64,000 nt of DNA from Isoetes taiwanensis (GCA_021234155.1 JAJEKV010000002.1:15659428-15723427), one strand, 5' to 3'; shown: positions 1 through 12,377, counted from the first letter of the stretch. Notes: generated by a model not told the origin, from the letters alone. Numbers and translations: made by a program.

Positions 1-342
1 TGCAATATTTCTACGTTGAATACCTTCTCTAGATGAAGTATTTTTCCCGATTCTATGTATCTCCATTGCATATACATCCATTGTTAGAGCCTGAACTCTA
101 ACCTTGCAAGAAGGATGAAAAACCCAACAATCCAAGCTCAATCTATCAATGCACAACACAAAGATCCATCATTTCCATAGCTAGATCAAGCAAAATCCTC
201 TCTCTCAATACACCGTCTCTCTGTTCTTCTCTATGCTCAGATAACACAGTGATCATAATGACTCCACAATGCATACGTGCAAATATCCTGCACGCGTGCA
301 TGTGCGTATATCACTCCATATACGGTATACTATTTTCTATAC
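1..342. other. Unassigned AT-rich sequence
   Basis: No gene or complete element is recognised. A short hairpin (GTTAGAG...CTCTAAC) lies near 86-106 and begins with TGTTAG, which could be the first bases of a Copia-type LTR. No partner LTR, primer site or polypurine tract is visible, so this stays unassigned. Confidence 0.5.
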
Positions 343-453
343 CACCTCAATAGTGGTGAGTGTGGTGAGTGGTGACGAGTGTGGTGACAAGTGACGAGTG
401 TGGTGAGTGGTGAGTGGTGACGAGTGTGGTGACGAGTGTGGTGAGTGGTGACC
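343..453. repeat. GTGGTGA/GTGACGA minisatellite
   Basis: About 110 bp of imperfect tandem units built from GTGGTGAGTG and GTGACGAGTGTG, strongly G/T-biased on this strand, ending in GTGACCACCCC. No open frame of interest crosses it. Confidence 0.9.
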
Positions 454-1536
454 ACCCCAACATCCATATCTACCAAGTAAGTCCAACAAAACTCTAAATT
501 GCATCATTAAGCCCTTGAGCCCCTCCTTTAAGGGAAGTGATATTTCTTCTTAAACTAATATGCAAAGTTAAAGATTTTGAACCCTCATCTAGAGATGTGA
601 AGATATACAGTTCTAGAAATATAGCAAGACATATTGCATGTTATACAACTCTAATTAATCTCGTGGCATGGTGTGTGTAGCAATTTTGAGTAACATAATT
701 AGGATATACCTCATTGCAGGTAGTTTGACCTTTGCTTTCCATTTTATCAAGCACCTTGTGGTAATCATTCAATCAAATGGCTAGGTTAAGTTAGGCTGTC
801 GTAGATAACGTGACATGGAAGTATTACGGATAAGGCTGGAGCTTTGGAGCTTTAGTGGCAAATGATCTGCCATAACCATGCATGGCCTGCTGCTAGATTT
901 TATGGCGACCAAGAGCTCATTACTTGGTCGTAGATCACACCCGGCAATTAAACGTTCACATGCCACACCTCACAATCGAGACAATTTGCAAACCCCTTGA
1001 TCGGATTTGGCGTGTAGGGAGGAAAAACTGTGGAGGGATCGACCCAATGAATATTAAACGAGTCGGGTTGCCTCATTTATGAAGAAAAAACTAGAATGAT
1101 GTGTCATTTTTCTTTTTCACTTGGGCATGGGTCTAGTGTGATATCAAAAAGCAAGAAAAATTCTCTTAGTGTGCCTATTACTGACCTAGTTCTGCTATGT
1201 ATTTAATCGGATCACCATAGTGTGATTCCAGTCTTGCAATTTTTATTTTCGTGTTGTTGTGCAGCACTGGAGCAGAACAATTTTCCTTTATTCAAATCCA
1301 CCTCCTTTGAACTTGCAGAAACAAAGGATGGTGATCCATTGGTTCGAAAAATTTCGAGGAACCATTGCAACCATCCGTCTAAAAATTAAACAGAAAACAC
1401 GCTTCAATTTCTAACCCTGGTTGAACAAGCGTCGAAATTAGGGGGGTATCTTGTGTTCAAGTCTCTAGGGGTCCGTCATATGTCCTCATGGACGCTGCCA
1501 ATGTGGCATGACGTAAAAATACTATCTATCTATCTA
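454..1536. other. Intergenic, no recognised feature
   Basis: No coding exon, RNA gene or element boundary is recognised. The short antisense frame at 781-966 lacks any familiar motif. The right edge is a short (CTAT)n run at about 1519-1536 that abuts repeat family A. Confidence 0.5.
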
Positions 1537-2226
1537 TTCTAGAATGGGACTCGCAAGAAACCAACAAACCGCTAGATAGGCTTCTCATTCATCTCAGCAG
1601 ATTTTCTACAATGGTGGACAGTGGGTAGCCGCACACATGCGAACTACCCACAAAAAAATAAAGGGAAAATCCAATTATATCATTTGGACCCCAAAAAAAT
1701 ACAATGCTAATAGATGAGTGGCTGATGTACCTGCCGAAAGCTTATCACCGGGATTAAAAAACCCCACCCTTTCGGGTTTTTGAGGAAAAACCCTAGTGAT
1801 AAGCCTTCGGCAAGGGGCTTAGACAAACGTAAGGCATAGAATCGCTCCCAAAAAACCCCCGCATGGAGAAGTCGAAACAGATGCCGCTCGCCAACCTGTA
1901 CCTGCACATCACCAACACAACAAACGAGAAAACATACCAGAGAATAGCATCACCCAGCGGGTGGAAAAAAAGCATCACCCAGCGGGTGGAAAAACATGAT
2001 AAACAGAACTTGTACAAAATATAATAAACAAAGAAGGGGGGGAGGGTGGGTTCAAAGAGAATAAGATACTGTTGAGAGAAGAGGAAGCGCCGATGAGACG
2101 TGGATGCAGAAACGCGCCTGAAATAGCGAACTCCCCACCAAAACGGGCATGCGCCGCCCGCATGCATGCATGACATGCATGCTCGTCCCATTCTAGAATG
2201 GCGATCCGATGTCTCGGATCAATGCG
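1537..2226 (-). repeat. Dispersed repeat family A, copy 1 (long form)
   Basis: Read on the minus strand, this copy starts with a head of about 155 bp (2226 to about 2072) nearly identical to that of the adjacent short form. It then has a body containing a hairpin-like CGAAAGGG/AAAACCC stretch near 1745-1800. It ends in a short tail shared with the short form (about 1537-1572), followed by a (TAGA)n run. A diverged copy lies at 42427-43070. The shared head, shared tail and terminal tetranucleotide run suggest a non-LTR retroelement derivative or SINE-like composite. No coding domain is recognised; the short frames in it change between copies. Confidence 0.75.
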
Positions 2227-2585
2227 ATTCTAGAATGGGACTCGCAAGAAACCAACAAACCGCCCGACTACCAGAGAACTTCCTTACAAACTAGGATCGA
2301 GGACGAAGGTCACAGGACGAGGCCAAAAGCCGGAAAAGGATAGCAGGAAAGAAATGCCAAATTGGCTAAACCAGGCAGGAAGAAGCCCCTCCCCCGCCTG
2401 GAAACAATTCAAAGAGAATAAGGTACTGCTGAGAGAAGAGGAAGCGCCGATGAGACGTGGATGCAGAAACGCGCCTGAAATAGCGAACTCCCCACCAAAA
2501 CGGGCATGCGCCGCCCGCATGCATGCATGACATGCATGCTCGTCCCATTCTAGAATGGCGATCCGATGTCTCGGATCGATGCGAT
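2227..2585 (-). repeat. Dispersed repeat family A, short form
   Basis: Its head (2585 to about 2430) matches the head of copy 1 almost base for base, and its tail (about 2227-2264) matches the copy 1 tail. The middle of about 150 bp is different. It is joined head-to-tail to copy 1 without a gap, and its outer side is again flanked by ATCTATCTATCT (about 2583-2595), the same tetranucleotide found at the far end of copy 1. Confidence 0.75.
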
Positions 2586-4311
2586 CTATCTATCTCCAGA
2601 ATTTTTGACTAAAGTTAGAAATATCGGATTTGATAAGTACATGCAGGCAAATTTTCGGTCAAAATTCTATAAAACTAGTGTAAAACCCGGCAAATTAGGG
2701 GTGTTTTGCTCGAAAATTGGATTAATATAGATAAAGGGCAGCATTTTTGCTAGTTAGTGCAAAATCTAATTTCGAGGCCTGGCGCTATGGTCGAATCCCC
2801 TTCCTTCCTTTTTTTTTCCGAAAATATGGGGCCAATATGTTTAGGTTACATTTTTTAGGTTAGGTTTTCGTTTTTTTCCTTCGTCTTTTGGAGCGGCGGC
2901 AGCGGCAGAGATCATCTCTAGGAAGAAGAACGACGCCAAATTTGATCCTGATCACACTACTTTCAATTTAAGGCAATATAGAGTAGCGATTTTGGCATAC
3001 TCTCTGGCTGTTTTATGTTGCTTTCAGTGAATGCTAGTGTTCAAGAATCTAAAATCATTCTTTCATTCTGCCTGCTTTCTGTGCTAAGGATATGCATTTC
3101 TACTTTCATATCTTTAGTGCAAGAATAGTACAGAATTCTTCGTGCAAAAATGGTAGAGAATCGTGGATGCTCATTTCTATGTTCTCATGATTTTACACTT
3201 CTGGTTTTGCAAGAAGATAGATTTCGTCCTTACAACAACGAACAATATTGTTTAATGTAATGCCATTTGTTAAGGTAATAGCATTTCATTTTTTGTTTCA
3301 TAATATTTTGTCAATGGAACAGCGACAGGGAACCGCACTCAGGCATATGTTTCGAATGACAGAATTCAACGGGATATTTACTTTAGAATTTTAATGCAGG
3401 GCAATCACTGGCGCCTAATGGCAGTAGCTCTCTGGTCTCTCTTCTTCTTTTCTTTTTGGCTTCTCTGAAGTCATAAGAGCTTGAAACTTCGATGTGGCAA
3501 AGCATCAGTAAAATCGTGGCGTCTCTTTGGAGGAGCAGGTAATGGATGCAATGCTTCTTGGCTTTGGATGTTATCAAAGTTCTTTATATCATGTTCTTTA
3601 TATCATATCATTCTTGTGCATATATTCTAACTATGCCTCTCTTAGAAAGTGCTTTCAGACTAGAAAAAGGAAGGCAAAGGACTACTCACATTTTTCAGGA
3701 GCAAATTAAGAACTACTCTTGAAGTAACAAATGCTTAGGGAATTTTTTGTGTTCTTACCCTTTGCTTATACATGTTGTAATTAAATCTTTTCTTCATTCA
3801 TCTTTCATAGTTGCAGGTGGTGGATCCAGGTGGCAACAAATCTTGAACAAATCCGGGAGGCAAATTGTGAATGGCTTGGTGAATGCCTTGTTCTCGTTTG
3901 ATCGGAGTGGCTATGACATGCCTTTGACTTCGATAAAGACTGCAATGAATGTGATTACCAGACTGGAATGGTCTTGCATAATGTAGACAAAATAATTCTG
4001 AGATTCCAGTTCAATGTTATTTAAGGGATTTGGATCTCCCAAGGTTCGATTCCTTGGTCCCATATAGATTTATAATCATACCTATAAAACACTATATTGT
4101 ACACAATATATCATATCTACAAACCATACCTATTAAACACTATAGTGTACAATATCATGTTGTATTAACAACGGGTAAAACATCTTGTATTACTTTCATT
4201 GTAAAGCAAAGAAGTAAAGCCAAGAAGATAGACGGGTAAACCATCTTGTCACAAAACTTGCCATATGAAGTAATATTATACATCATATATACTTTAAGTA
4301 GGAATAGGGAT
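2586..4311. other. No supported gene; possible degraded coding trace near 3.8-3.99 kb
   Basis: Most of the stretch is AT-rich and unremarkable. The plus-strand frame ending at 3986 is preceded by a pyrimidine-rich tract and TTGCAG at about 3811-3816, and it reads as plausible protein for roughly 55 codons (short pieces: GLVNALFSFDR, MPLTSIKTAMN). I recognise no family and find no partner exon, so it is recorded only as a possible exon or captured fragment. Confidence 0.3.
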
Positions 4312-4766
4312 CAACCACCAACACATAACTACCATTAACATTAATTAACACAACCATTGGCTCCAACACATTTAAATTAAAATCCCCCTTAAACCCCCTT
4401 TGGTTTGGGTGCATATTCACACGGGGGGTGACTCCGGGCAACGAGAGCTGTTGGATAGGCATATTCACCCCTTATTCCTTAATCTACACCGTACGTAAAG
4501 TTCCTCGTTTGTGGGGTATGCAAGTACAAAATTTGCTATACTGTATAACAAGATTTACAAAATACTATAAGATTTCAAGCAAAATACTATATGGTGTTGA
4601 TTTTGTACGTGCAAAATATAATTATAAGGGCTCTCGCTGCCCTACGTCACCCCCGTGTGAATATGCACCCAAACCAAAGGGGGTTTAAGGGGGATTTTAA
4701 TTTAAATGTGTTGGAGCCAATGGTTGTGTTAATTAATGTTAATGGTAGTTATGTGTTGGTTGTTGT
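4312..4766. mobile_element. Foldback/MITE-like element, family B copy 1
   Basis: Two arms of roughly 135-140 bp are near-perfect reverse complements (about 4312-4450 and 4629-4763) around an AT-rich loop of about 180 bp. The inner arm ends read CGAGAGC and GCTCTCG. A second copy with the same arms and loop motifs occurs at 40538-40945. No transposase is present and the target duplication is unclear. The arms are too long and too well matched for chance. Confidence 0.85.
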
Positions 4767-6718
4767 ACTAAAAAAAATTTTGGGCCCTTCGGGCCCTAAA
4801 AAAAAGCAAACATACCAACAACATGTAAAACATGTAGCAATATGTAATACGTATTATGTAATACGTAATGGTAAAAATAGTATGAGTAACACAAGCTTCT
4901 AATACTAATATCTAGCATTAGCATAATGGTAGATAGATATTGAAAGGAAGGGTTATTAAATTTTGAAGTTTAAAGGATTGTAGACATTCAAAGAAAGGGT
5001 GAGATTTTAAACCTTAGGCAGTAGATATAAAGGGAGGGCGAGTTTTTTAAGAATGGGCATTGCTAAATATTGGTAGACATTGAAAGGAAAGGCTATAAGG
5101 TTTGCAAATTTTCCCCCGACTAAGATTTTGGCAGTGGTTTAGCGAGAAAAGGGGGATGGAATTGAAGTTTAAGGAAAAATTTGATTTGAAATCAAAGGTT
5201 TTAAAATAGAATATCCTGCCAGATCATGGCCTTTGCTGGAAGATCGGCCTCAGAGGCTACTTTGTGGGCGGCCATATTCTTGCTGGGTTGAAGCAAGCGA
5301 AGTGCAGGAGCACAATCCGGCCTACTTGCTTCGAGTTTTCCAAGAACTCCTAAGGCTTGGAAGCAGGCTATTCCTCATCCTTTTTTTCGCAGCAGGCCTA
5401 GTCGAAGCATGGTCTGAAATCTGCAAACAGGGCTTCCATGAGTTTCCACAGGCCGGAATGGTTCGGGAGAGGTTTAGCATGGCTCCTGTTCTTCAGGCCG
5501 CTCGATTGCTTCCTGTTCAAATACAGGTGCAGGTGCTCGGGCTTCTACAATCCCTAAAAAATCCAGTCTGCTTGCTTTATTGCGCTTGCATGGGTGGGCG
5601 GTTCTGGAGAGCAGCAGATGAAGAGCTTCCGGAGGCTCAGAAGCGTGATTGGACAATATTTTTTTCTTTGCATTCCAATGGTTCGTGGCTCCAGTATTTG
5701 ACCTTCTCGTGCATATTCTTATATGTATATACACGCAGGGGAGCGCTCAAGTATACAGGGGTGTGAGGTGTATATTTGTGGACCCTAGATCTGGCATATT
5801 TCTAAGAATATGCCAGGCTATAATGATAGATATTGAATGTTAAATGGAAATAGTTCAAAAGGAAAGAAACGTGAATAACCATGGGATTTTCGACAGAGCC
5901 AGATATTAGGGCTACTTTAGGGTTTCCGTGATTCGATCGTAATCGTGCTAGTCCGTGCCATGTGCTCAAGAGGAAATTCTATGTTTCGCCATCGTCATGC
6001 GCCTTTTGCTTCCAGATTCGATTGCCATGTCTTCGCCATGCATGCCATGGCTCTGCTCTGAACAAGAAAGGCATTGCCTCTGCTCTGAGATTACTGCAAG
6101 ACAGAAGGATGAAGCAGCGAAATGGCCTCTACCATCGCCGCCTGTGGTTGCTGTCGAGATTTGCAAGCGCCCCATCTGCCGCCCAAGCTGCTGCCATCGC
6201 CAAGTTTGCCATACCTATGCTGCAAAATGAAGGGACAAAGTACAGACAGAGAAAGAGGCAAGAAGGAAATCAAAACCACCAAAAGCTTGTTATATGCATG
6301 CAATAAATCTCCCTGCCATTGCCACAGCTTGGAGACAACGACCTGCACAAGAAGTGGAAGGAGAAGAAAGAAAAATTGTTGCCATAGCCGGACCTGCAGA
6401 AATGAATGGAAAGGAGAAGATCATGGGAGAAGATCATGGGTTTCAGCATTTGAACATGCAGCTTACAAAAACAGATGCAAAACCGATTGGATTGGGCCGA
6501 ATCTAACTCAAGACAGAGGTTCCAGAGGGTTTTGCAGGGAATTTCGGCCTGTGGGTTTCACTGCAAGATCTGTCTCCATCTCTCTCCATCTGGACCTTTG
6601 CATGCTAAATATCAACACACTGAAAATTAGAATATCAACACACTGTTGCCTTGAAACCCACCAGACCATGCCATCTTTGAATATGTAGCACAAACTGCTG
6701 AACCAAGCATCGGTAGCA
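4767..6718. other. No supported gene
   Basis: A short palindrome, GGGCCCTTCGGGCCC, follows the foldback element at about 4782-4796. Open frames at 5233-5766 (plus) and 5955-6306 (plus) are long by chance standards, but overlapping antisense frames of similar length exist and neither has a recognisable domain, signal peptide or homologous motif. I would not annotate either as a gene. Confidence 0.45.
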
Positions 6719-6782
6719 TCATCCTCTGCAAATGCACTCCAAATCTGTTTTCATCCTCTGCAAATGCACTCCAAATCTGTTT
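6719..6782. repeat. Two-copy 32-bp tandem duplication
   Basis: The unit beginning TCATCCTCTGCAAATGCACT is present twice in direct succession and is essentially identical. Confidence 0.9.
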
Positions 6783-8040
6783 CCACTCTGATCACAAAGA
6801 ACATTAATTTTTTGCAAGAATGCCCTGAAATGCTATCACGACACGAGACTTGCATGTTCAGCTCCTAAAATAAAAAGAGGGCTTCTGTTGTGAGCCCTTG
6901 GATGTTGGACCATTGAAAAAAAAAAAGCTAAATCAACGGCTAAGAAATGGTGCACTCTAGATGTACGCATTAGTACATCCATTCGAATACGCCATGAAAT
7001 CTTAGGAAAACCTTTGTGAAAAGTGTACAAAAACACAAAAAAACCCCCTGTTATTATGCTACATATTCATGTTAGGAAGGTATGCTTATTTATCATACTA
7101 TCAAATTGTTATAAATGAACCATGTTGCATAACTGTACACTTAACCATATAAAACAATAATATTTATTTATCACGCTATCAGATCATGTTAACGAACTAT
7201 GTTGTATAATTAGACATGGTTTGTAAACTTTTTGGCCCACAAATCGGTACTGATTTAAATGCTTGATCTTCAGCAACAAACTATGGTTAAAAAGTCATAT
7301 TGATTCAATTTTGGGCGCCTCTGTACCAGGAAAAATTTTAAGGGACCTATAATTTTGTATAAGTATAATGAATTGGCCATTCCTTGTAAAATATGCCCCC
7401 AAAAGTGTAGCCTAAACTGGCCATTTTTCCTATTTTTTTCTAATGTGGCTGCAACCTAATTGGCGATTTTTGAACCAAATATCTAATAATTTGTAGCTCA
7501 AATGGCGATTTTTAGCTGGATTCTTATTAAATATAGAGTTAGTTGCCCGAACATAAAGAAATCGCTGCCTATATAAATGTATTTAAGTTACATATTGTAT
7601 GAATTTGAATTCATACCCCATGTATTTCCATAATGCACATATTGCTGGTAGGGAGAATCGGAAATCGGATACCGGAGTCTTCGTAAAGAGGATTGAAAAG
7701 CTTGACATTTGATTTTCCAAAAGAGTGGAATCATTCTTAGTTGGTAGATATATTTAGGAATAAAAATTTCTAATAATACTAGCCCTCCATAAGTGACGAA
7801 TTTATGAGGGGGCCTCTTAATGAGTTAAGATTTGGTGAACTTAAGGCATTACAGGATTTGGCCAAGTGGCCTAAATGGCCACTCCATAAGCATATCTAGT
7901 TCTCACTTGGGACTAAATTGGCTCCAGAGTCAATACCACTCCAATTAGCAAACATCTAATTGGCCATTCTAATGTCGTAATATACAATAAAGTGCCACGA
8001 AATGGCGAATCTGCAGGTAATCTATAGGTAAGGCATCCTA
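6783..8040. other. Intergenic, no recognised feature
   Basis: AT-rich sequence with recurring short GGCCATTT/GGCGATTTT motifs between about 7370 and 7990. No coding exon or element boundary could be supported. Confidence 0.5.
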
Positions 8041-8067
8041 CTCAAGCCGGCCGTCGCATTTTGCCTG

Positions 8068-8307
8068 AACCTGTAATTTGTGGCCAAATGGCCCGCCGGG
8101 GCCACTAACATTTTCGCTGCTCTGTACAGGCTTTGTCAGTGTTGCCCGCTAGCGGTTATTGAGGACGAAAGCCATGCCTTCCAGAGCTGTCCAGCCTATA
8201 GTCAGATTCGGGCTCGCTACGCCCTCTTGGTGCGACCTGGTCTGCCACTGCACGAGCTACTCAGTATGTTGGAGTTTCGAACACAAGCACTGCCGTCTTT
8301 ATTTTAA
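8068..8307 (+). pseudogene. Relic of a LINE C-terminal zinc-binding (zf-RVT-like) region
   Basis: About 75 codons include Cys residues in an RLCQCC context, then an EDESHAFQSCPAYSQIRARY run that matches the usual C-x2-C, E-D-x-x-H, C-P-x-Y, I-R-x-x-Y arrangement found after the reverse transcriptase in many non-LTR retrotransposons. No reverse transcriptase precedes it and the frame closes soon afterwards, so it is an isolated fragment. Assignment rests on the motif pattern only. Confidence 0.6.
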
Positions 8308-9267
8308 TTCAATGCTGAAATAATAGAAAATAGAGGAACAAATAGCAAGAACTGGAATGGTTGGAGCCTAATCTTATAGTCTCTTTTTCTCTTTCAAATG
8401 TACTCAGTTGGATCGTGATGAAAATGTGCCCATTCCATTGCAAGGTACGACATCACATCTTTGTTGTTTCAAGGTGCAAGTTTGAAGTTTTTTGTTTCTG
8501 GTATGCTGTAGAGTATTCAAAGAAATATTGCAATTTCTACATTATTTAAAGAAAACGTAGGTTTAGGTTGTTCATGCATGCGGTTTCTTAGTGGAGTTTT
8601 TGAGTAATAGCAAGATCCACAGTGGTGATAGAATTCACTATGCATTTTTTTGTGCTTTTAGAATGGAACAGACATGATAGCCTTTTACAGGACAATCTTA
8701 TGCCAGCTGCATATTTTTGTCTTAATACTCTGGTTATAATTTTTTGAACATGTGCCTGAGCAGACATTGTTGAGTGCCAATTATTGTGTTGAAAATGTGT
8801 AGGGGTATTGGTCATTCATTACTTAGTCACAACTGAGATAGAAGATTGTAACATCTTTTGAGTTGCTTTCTTGCAGGTATGCAACTATGGAAGGCAACTA
8901 TGAGAGCATGCAGGACAACTATCGTGCAAAATGAGTTTCAAATACATGTGGTATGACCTTCTCCAACGGTCTTAAGCATAACAAGCTTTTGCCAACCTAG
9001 GATCTCCAAAGGGCCCCCAAAAAAATTATAAATAGTTGTTATTGTAATTTTTTGTAAAATATAATTTGAAGGCATTATTCAATTCAAGGCATTAATATGC
9101 CAAATCCATAGAATCTTTTCCACCCCTTGGGAAATCGTTTCTCCCCTTTCATGCTTCCTTGGTACCACGTGGACTCTTGAAAACGTGTGAGTTAGTTTGT
9201 GAGTTAATATGGGTCATAGTTTGTAATAAATGTCAAATCTTTTTTACGCCTTTAGTATCTATCTCTA
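8308..9267. other. Intergenic, no recognised feature
   Basis: No supported gene. The short frames on both strands lack recognisable motifs. The right edge is the 9-bp target duplication of the Pack-MULE. Confidence 0.5.
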
Positions 9268-9276
9268 TATTTTATA

Positions 9277-10262
9277 GGGAAATTTTTAAAAATGCCCCTG
9301 TTTTTTCACTTATTTGTCAGAATACCCCTGTATTTCTAGTATTTGTTAAAATGCCCTTATTTTTTATACCTCTGTAGCTTCTTTCTTACGGCAGAGTTAT
9401 GGCCTTGCATATACAAACTAGGCTAGATATGGAAAACACAAATGGGCAAGTAGGGCGACAATGGATAGCCACCGTGCTGCCATAGCCAAGCTTCACACCA
9501 GATTTGACCTTCCAATCTTTCTCTGCTGCCGTAGCCAAGCTCTTTACGACGAGATTTGCCCTTCTAGTCATTCTCTGTTTGGCTTCCAATGCATTTCTCT
9601 CTATTCTTAACACCAGATCAATTCGAATTTTTTTGCTCATCTCAGACATTGAATAATCCTATTTTAGACTGCACTTTGCTCTACAAAGAAGCATTAAGCT
9701 CTTCCCAGATGAGAATTGATTGATCTCGCAATTCAATATAGGTCTTGGGTTGTCTAGTTAACTAGAGCTAGAGCCACGAAAGGACTGTAAAGTCACAGAA
9801 GTATTGTAACTTTTGATGGGTTGTTACGCCTCTATGCAAAAGCCACTGGAATTGATGCAAAAATCCTGCAATACGACCCAAAACAGTTGGAGAAGATACG
9901 AAGCTTTTCCTTCCGTAACATGGTAACTTATCCTTCTCTTTTTCTTTTCAATCCTTTGCAATCCTTACCAATCAACAATATCCTGTTTTGTTCAGCATCT
10001 CTATGCAGATGCTGGTGCTGCTAAAGAGAAATTGTGATGGAAAAGCAAGACCAATCTCGTTGAAGGCTTGAATAGTTGGTTTGAGGAATATGTTGAGATC
10101 GAAAGGGACAAAAGACATATAAAATTTGAGCTTGATGATGAGAAACGTAAGCTGGGCTATGGCAGAAAACAGAATAGAGTAAGATTAGGGGTATTCTGAT
10201 AAATATAAGAAATATCGGGGTATTTTGAGAAAAAAATACAGGGGCAATTTTATAATTTTTCC
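9277..10262. mobile_element. Non-autonomous Mutator-like element (Pack-MULE) with 9-bp target duplication
   Basis: The ends are inverted copies of a sequence beginning GGGAAA and containing AAAATGCCCCTG and ATACCCC blocks; similarity extends about 85 bp inward. The flanks 9268-9276 and 10263-10271 are both TATTTTATA, a perfect 9-bp direct repeat as expected for Mutator-type insertion. No transposase is present. The interior holds a relic of a CSP41-type gene (9796-10170). The segment at about 9400-9650 resembles, in inverted orientation, a stretch near 49140-49210 inside the MULE at 48644-50642, so these elements are related. Confidence 0.9.
9796..10170 (+). pseudogene. CSP41A-like: Captured C-terminal fragment of a CSP41-type chloroplast protein gene
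   Basis: Two exon blocks match the C-terminus of the chloroplast stem-loop-binding proteins CSP41 (an atypical SDR/epimerase fold linked to plastid RNA and ribosomes). Block 1 (about 9796-9922) carries VTFDG, then LYAKATGIDAK and FRNM. Block 2 (9996 to about 10170) starts with HLYADAGAAKEKL and continues with [20 protein letters not shown]. They are separated by a 73-bp GT-AG intron (9923-9995), so capture was at DNA level. The copy is dead: there is a +1 frameshift just before VTFDG (about 9804-9805) and an in-frame TGA at 10035-10037. It lies wholly inside the MULE, with no N-terminal dinucleotide-binding region. The a-type match is from remembered family patterns; a CSP41b origin is less likely. 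Confidence 0.8.
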
Positions 10263-10271
10263 TATTTTATA

Positions 10272-12372
10272 TTAGTTATCAAAATAGCTGACTATACGTG
10301 TTTGAGGGCTTTTATATTCACTGGTAGAAAATTTGCCACTCATCGCCCACAGCAAATGGACACCAAGTCCTGTGACTCACAAAATTCGGCATTACCTCAC
10401 AAAATCCGTCAATATCGTTTGATGTCATTTCCTATTCTCATTGTTCTGATGCAGACCGTTGATACAATCCCAATTACATTAGAAGACAACCTTAATTTTA
10501 ACTCACCAAGAGCTTATTGCAACAAAAAATTTCTCTGTTTGACAGACAATGACAAACAAAGACATATATTTGCTAAAAAACAACTCGTTTTCCAGATGCA
10601 TTGATCAAGGTTGTCTTTCTATTTGACATATCTTGCCTTCACATCATGTAAGGTTATAATTGTTCTTAACGATGCTTGATAGCTCAACCAACAACACTTT
10701 ATCAGATTCATATTATAGTGCAATATAAAAGCTAAAAGAAAATTCATGAAGGTTCTGCAGTAGACTTATTTATGCAATAATTTGTATAACAAACTCTCTA
10801 GATGGAGAGGAACAAAAACAAAAACAAAAATGTTTTGAGCCCATAAACTTATACAAAACAAACCATGCAACAACTCTAGTACTAGACAAACAAGATTTGC
10901 TGACAAAATGTAACCATGTTCACAAAGAGTTGAGGACTGGTTGAAGAAACAGATGAATTACATATCAAATATATACATGGTCAGGAAGTATATGGTACAA
11001 AAATGTTAACAAGTAATAAACATGTCCACAGACTTGGTCATCGAAGAAATGGCCGCGGAAGCTGCCTGTGAAGGAATTCTATTCTTGAGCCTGTGCATTT
11101 TCCTCTTCTTTTTCTTTGAAGGAGATGTTCTCTGCTTTTTTTTTTGCTCAAGAATAGGTCAACCCTCTTCTTTATTCTTTGCTTCATCGTTCTCCTCTGT
11201 TTTTTGCACTCTGCCAACAATTTCGTAACAGAAAAACATAGCAACAACAGCTCACCGGCGAAGCAAAGCTTCCGCTCAAACCGCAACTCCAGTTTCTGTT
11301 CAAACTTGAAAAGCTCTTTATAGGTCGGCGCTTGAACCTATTTTTTCATCATCTTGGGTAAAAAATGTGAGCAGACCCAGATGCGATTTTGGCTACTCCA
11401 AATGATGCTGCTGTTGCGGGACACCGTGTTTTCCGTTCTTCACAATCGGTTCTGGTAGATATCTTTGGAATTTGCTGCAAATATCTTTGGATTCGTGTTT
11501 AAATTTGCTCGATCCCGCCAAAAACACAAATCGAGAGAAGCACCCAAAATTAATTGCACAATGGTTTGAAATCTCCATTGGGAAATGTTTAGGGATCTCA
11601 TAGGAAAATGTGATAGATTTGGGAGTCCCCTAGGGCAAGGGAGCCTATTTAAATAAGACATATGGCTACCAAAGCTAATATGCCATGGCAGGTATGTATG
11701 GATTAAGAACAAAGGCACTCATCTCTAATTGGCTAGAGCAAAAACCTGATGTCAATTTTCTCTATTTTCACAAAGGGCCTTTTGGAGACCCCGTATTTTC
11801 TCTAATGCTATGCATTTCAATAATCCTTCGTTGTTCCAAAATGCATGCCTGCATCTATAGAATCAGTTTATCTCTGTTCTTATTGTTGTCTCATCTTCTG
11901 AACTATTTTATGATTGGAGGAGGTTCTTCAAGATGCATTATCTACTCTACTTTCCCACTTAAACACTGTTCGGCTTTATTTCGCTCGCTTCCAGTCTTGA
12001 CGATTTGGGTGTGACAAATGATCAACAGCATCTTGAAAGAGGGCATGCCTCTTCATTGCCTCTTTTATTTGTTTTGCTTCATTAAATTTTTGTATGATTA
12101 GCTTATCATGTTCAGATGCTTTTTCGCAAATACGAATCAACAGTGGTTGCTAATACATAATAGATCTTTGACAACAAGAGTTTGCTTTGCTTATTCTTTT
12201 CCCTAAATCTGAATGCAGGAGCTCTTGAGCCTCTCGAGTCAACATATATTATTGCATTTATAATCTGCATTCTCTTCTTAAATCCATTACTTGCTTGAGA
12301 TGAGGTTTTTGCAGGCTAAAGACATTCAGCAAAACCATTGCTTACACCAGTTTCTTTGATCATCATCTTAGT
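10272..12372. other. Intergenic, no supported gene
   Basis: No recognisable protein-coding exon. Frames at 11038-11286 (minus, Lys/Arg-rich) and 11685-12014 (plus) have no identifiable motif and overlap other frames. The stretch is AT-rich and ends at the target duplication of the Copia element. Confidence 0.45.
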
Positions 12373-12377
12373 CATGC

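Noticed and set aside
82-342. Start of a Copia-type LTR (TGTTAGAG)
   Set aside because: No second LTR, polypurine tract, primer site or target duplication could be found in the window.
1707-2548. Antisense ORFs with duplicated protein sequence
   Set aside because: They duplicate only because they lie in the two family A repeats, and the diverged copy at 42427-43070 does not keep the frames.
4030-4062. tRNA T-arm (CCAAGGTTCGATTCCTTGG)
   Set aside because: The T-arm-like hairpin stands alone; no D arm, anticodon arm or acceptor partner is found upstream.
5233-5766. A 177-codon plus-strand gene
   Set aside because: No domain or family pattern, an antisense frame overlaps it, and the composition is not distinct from its flanks.
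5955-6688. Overlapping plus-strand ORFs of 91-188 codons
   Set aside because: Three frames overlap in the same stretch, none with motifs; they look like chance in a locally stop-poor region.
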